From assembly GCF_963668215.1 (NCBI RefSeq), contig NZ_OY764190.1, forward strand, positions 6,138,001 to 6,202,000: 64,000 nucleotides of DNA, written 5' to 3'. A program made the position numbers and the translations under genes. Shown piece after piece: positions 62,358 through 64,000 of the stretch; the first letter of the stretch is position 1, and each line of letters begins with the position of its first letter. Under the pieces are notes generated by a model. That model saw only the letters and a list, made by a program, of their open reading frames with translations, made no database searches and had not been told where the DNA came from. Source of the stretch: an uncultured Desulfosarcina sp. Its GTDB lineage: Bacteria > Desulfobacterota > Desulfobacteria > Desulfobacterales > Desulfosarcinaceae.

Positions 62358-63590
62358 TCACCCGGCAGCCGCGCAGCAGGCACGGATGGCGTCGATCATC
62401 TCGTTCCCGGGCCGCACCGTGGAAAGGCCGTAGCGTTCAATGGCCAGCTGGTTTGTCTCTTTGCACAAGCATGTTCGCGGGTCCTGAACGATGATGTTCC
62501 CGCCGCTGTTTAAAATACTGCCCGCGCCGGAAAGGCCGTCTTCCCCTAAACCGGAAAGCAAAATGGCGGAAGCGCGATCCTTGAACGCCTCCGCCAGCGA
62601 CGTCATCAGGCGGTTGGAGGCTTGTTGGAACTCGCAGGAATCCTTGAGCTGCAAGCCAATGGACACGCCGTCGGCGTCTTTTTTCACGGATATGTCTTCA
62701 TAGGCCGACGCCAGATAGCAGGTGCCGCTATCCATACGCTGCCCGTCAACGGCACGTTTCACCGCAAGGGAGCTGTGCTCCTCGAGGTAGCGGGCAAAGG
62801 CATCCACATTGGAAGGCGTCGCATAGATGACGGACAGGAAAGACGCCTGCAGAGATGGATCGATCTCGGGAATCAACCCCAACAGCGCGCCATAACCGCC
62901 ATAGGTGGTATTGATGGCAAATACGTGTTCACAGCACCGGGCATTCGTTCGATCATTGCGATCCGTCACTTGAACCGGACGCAAATATCGAATGGCCTTG
63001 ATGCCGGCTCTGGCTGCATTTTTAACCCGGCTGACAATCAATTCATGCTGGCTCTTGAAATCGTCCTTGGCCAGACTGGATGGTTTTTGAAGATAGTCAA
63101 CGGCACCGTAGCGCAGCGCCTCGAAGGTCTCATGGGACCCCTGGCCGGTGAGCGTGCTGAGCATGACCACCAGCGTGGGACATTTAATCATGATGTGCTT
63201 GATCGCCGTCAGCCCGTCCATGACCGGCATGTTCACATCGAGGGTCACCACATCCGGTTTGAGTTTCTGAATCAGTTCGATGGCCTTGAGGCCGTTTTCC
63301 GCCTCCCCCACGATCTGCAATTGATCGTCTTTGGCAAGCATCTCCTTCATAACACTGCGAAGCAAATTCGAATCGTCGACGATCAGGACTTTGATCGGCC
63401 CTTTGGCCCCGCCACCGGATTGCTTGGGTTGCAAACTGGTGGAGACGACAAACTCGGTATTTCCATCCGTTGGTTTAGCGACCATCAGGGGGGTACTGCA
63501 TTGACAGCATTCCAACGTGCATATATGGTCTTCAAAATTGTCCTCGTCCAGAACATTTCTCGCACCGCATTCTTCGCAAAATATAATCAT
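62358..63590 (-). CDS. Zinc ribbon-receiver-CheB-like protein, catalytic residues altered
   Basis: 410 residues. It starts with a Cys ribbon (MIIFCEECG, then CTLECCQCS) resembling that of the ParA in the same operon. The receiver domain with phospho-Asp 118 (TLDVNMPVMDGLTAIKHIM) follows. The CheB-like domain has NTTYGG in place of GASTGG, IYATP in place of VQHMP, and keeps the Asp of GLGEDG. So Ser and His of the triad appear changed while Asp stays; esterase activity is doubtful. First gene of the visible operon. Confidence 0.85.
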   Translation of the reverse strand: MIIFCEECGARNVLDEDNFEDHICTLECCQCSTPLMVAKPTDGNTEFVVSTSLQPKQSGGGAKGPIKVLIVDDSNLLRSVMKEMLAKDDQLQIVGEAENGLKAIELIQKLKPDVVTLDVNMPVMDGLTAIKHIMIKCPTLVVMLSTLTGQGSHETFEALRYGAVDYLQKPSSLAKDDFKSQHELIVSRVKNAARAGIKAIRYLRPVQVTDRNDRTNARCCEHVFAINTTYGGYGALLGLIPEIDPSLQASFLSVIYATPSNVDAFARYLEEHSSLAVKRAVDGQRMDSGTCYLASAYEDISVKKDADGVSIGLQLKDSCEFQQASNRLMTSLAEAFKDRASAILLSGLGEDGLSGAGSILNSGGNIIVQDPRTCLCKETNQLAIERYGLSTVRPGNEMIDAIRACCAAAG

Positions 63591-64000
63591 TATTTCAAAG
63601 CCTTAAATAATGTTAAGTCCGCAACCGGACGTTCGAAGTGGGCATTTCCCCGGACAGAGAACCAAGCTTTCACTGAAGAAGGGCATACCTGTAGGAATAT
63701 GATGGGAAACAGGCGCCGGTGTCGCATGAGAATTAGCGGTTGCATGCATAATGTGAAAATGCGAAGTCGTAATTCAGTTTGATCAAGAACACAGTTAATA
63801 GAAATCAATTTCTTAGCTGACGCAAAATCTATATCGATCTGTAACCGCCAAACTTTAGAAATATACTTGTCATTTCTGGTTGGACCGACACCTTTCGATA
63901 CGGTCAAAGTGCATCATGCCGGTTTTGCCTTCCGGTTTTTTGGTTTATCGATTGATAGGATAAAATATTCAGGCCAAAACGGATTGCGGTTTATTTTACC
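63591..64000. other. Upstream region of the chemosensory operon
   Basis: About 410 bp to the right edge. No gene is supported; a minus-strand open frame to 63907 is an in-frame extension with no similarity or ribosome site. It should hold the operon promoter but I see no clear sigma-70 or sigma-54 match. CCGG-TTTTGCCTT-CCGG-TTTTTT near 63919-63941 could be a weak terminator for a plus-strand transcript. Confidence 0.35.

Noticed and set aside
63590..63907. Minus-strand frame upstream of the first CheB-like gene
   Set aside because: It ends right at the CheB-like start, has no ribosome site or family, and probably represents leader DNA.

Overview
The window looks like chromosomal DNA of a sulfate-reducing Desulfobacterota, probably a Desulfosarcina/Desulfatitalea-like lineage. 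This is inferred from gene content. It carries the siroheme-dependent heme route (ahbC, hemB, ahbD), a PurS-PurL fusion, many Cache and PilZ signalling proteins, an MglA GTPase module, and GC-rich genes with frequent ATGA-type overlaps. No phage, intact insertion sequence or CRISPR array was seen.

Positions 1-18230: after the AT-rich 3' end of a nucleotide-sugar decarboxylase gene, everything is on the minus strand. Read in transcription order, it is rho, rpmE, prfA, prmC, a terminator, then rpsB, tsf, pyrH, frr, uppS, cdsA, dxr, rseP, purL, purQ, an LpxL-like acyltransferase and two heptosyltransferases. This run links translation, undecaprenyl/phospholipid/isoprenoid supply, envelope proteolysis and LPS assembly, with purine genes inserted in the middle.

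Positions 18686-27009: cca, adk, rpsU, folC and tRNA-Arg(CCG) are on the plus strand. They are followed by an AT-rich accessory stretch with a decayed 127-bp direct repeat, a LuxR-type regulator behind a near-canonical lux box, a nifQ-like gene behind a perfect sigma-54 promoter, and two small unknown genes.

Positions 27409-40998: a Cache hybrid histidine kinase, a YdgA-family protein, an ADP-ribosylglycohydrolase-like protein, an HD protein with a C-terminal zinc ribbon, a PHP phosphoesterase, and the heme block. In the heme block a divergent ClpX-like ATPase overlaps ahbC, followed by hemB and ahbD. Several imperfect palindromic repeats lie here.

Positions 41152-48115: a surface/polarity-like group. 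It holds an AMIN-like membrane protein, a cNMP-PilZ fusion, a MinD/FlhG-like ATPase, two PilZ proteins, and a roadblock-MglA-coiled-coil operon behind a candidate sigma-54 promoter.

Positions 48326-63590 (all minus strand) form the most unusual part: a compact chemosensory operon. Its order is degenerate CheB-like protein, Cache chemoreceptor, CheW, CheY, CheA with a near-identical 773-bp internal duplication, a second degenerate CheB-like protein, a zinc-ribbon ParA, a HAMP-only membrane protein, a TSUP anion exporter and a sulfonate/nitrate-type ABC transporter. The HAMP gene overlaps its neighbours on both sides by ATGA. No CheR is visible. I infer a chemosensory array that has lost normal adaptation enzymes, is positioned by ParA, and may be tied to organosulfur or oxyanion transport.
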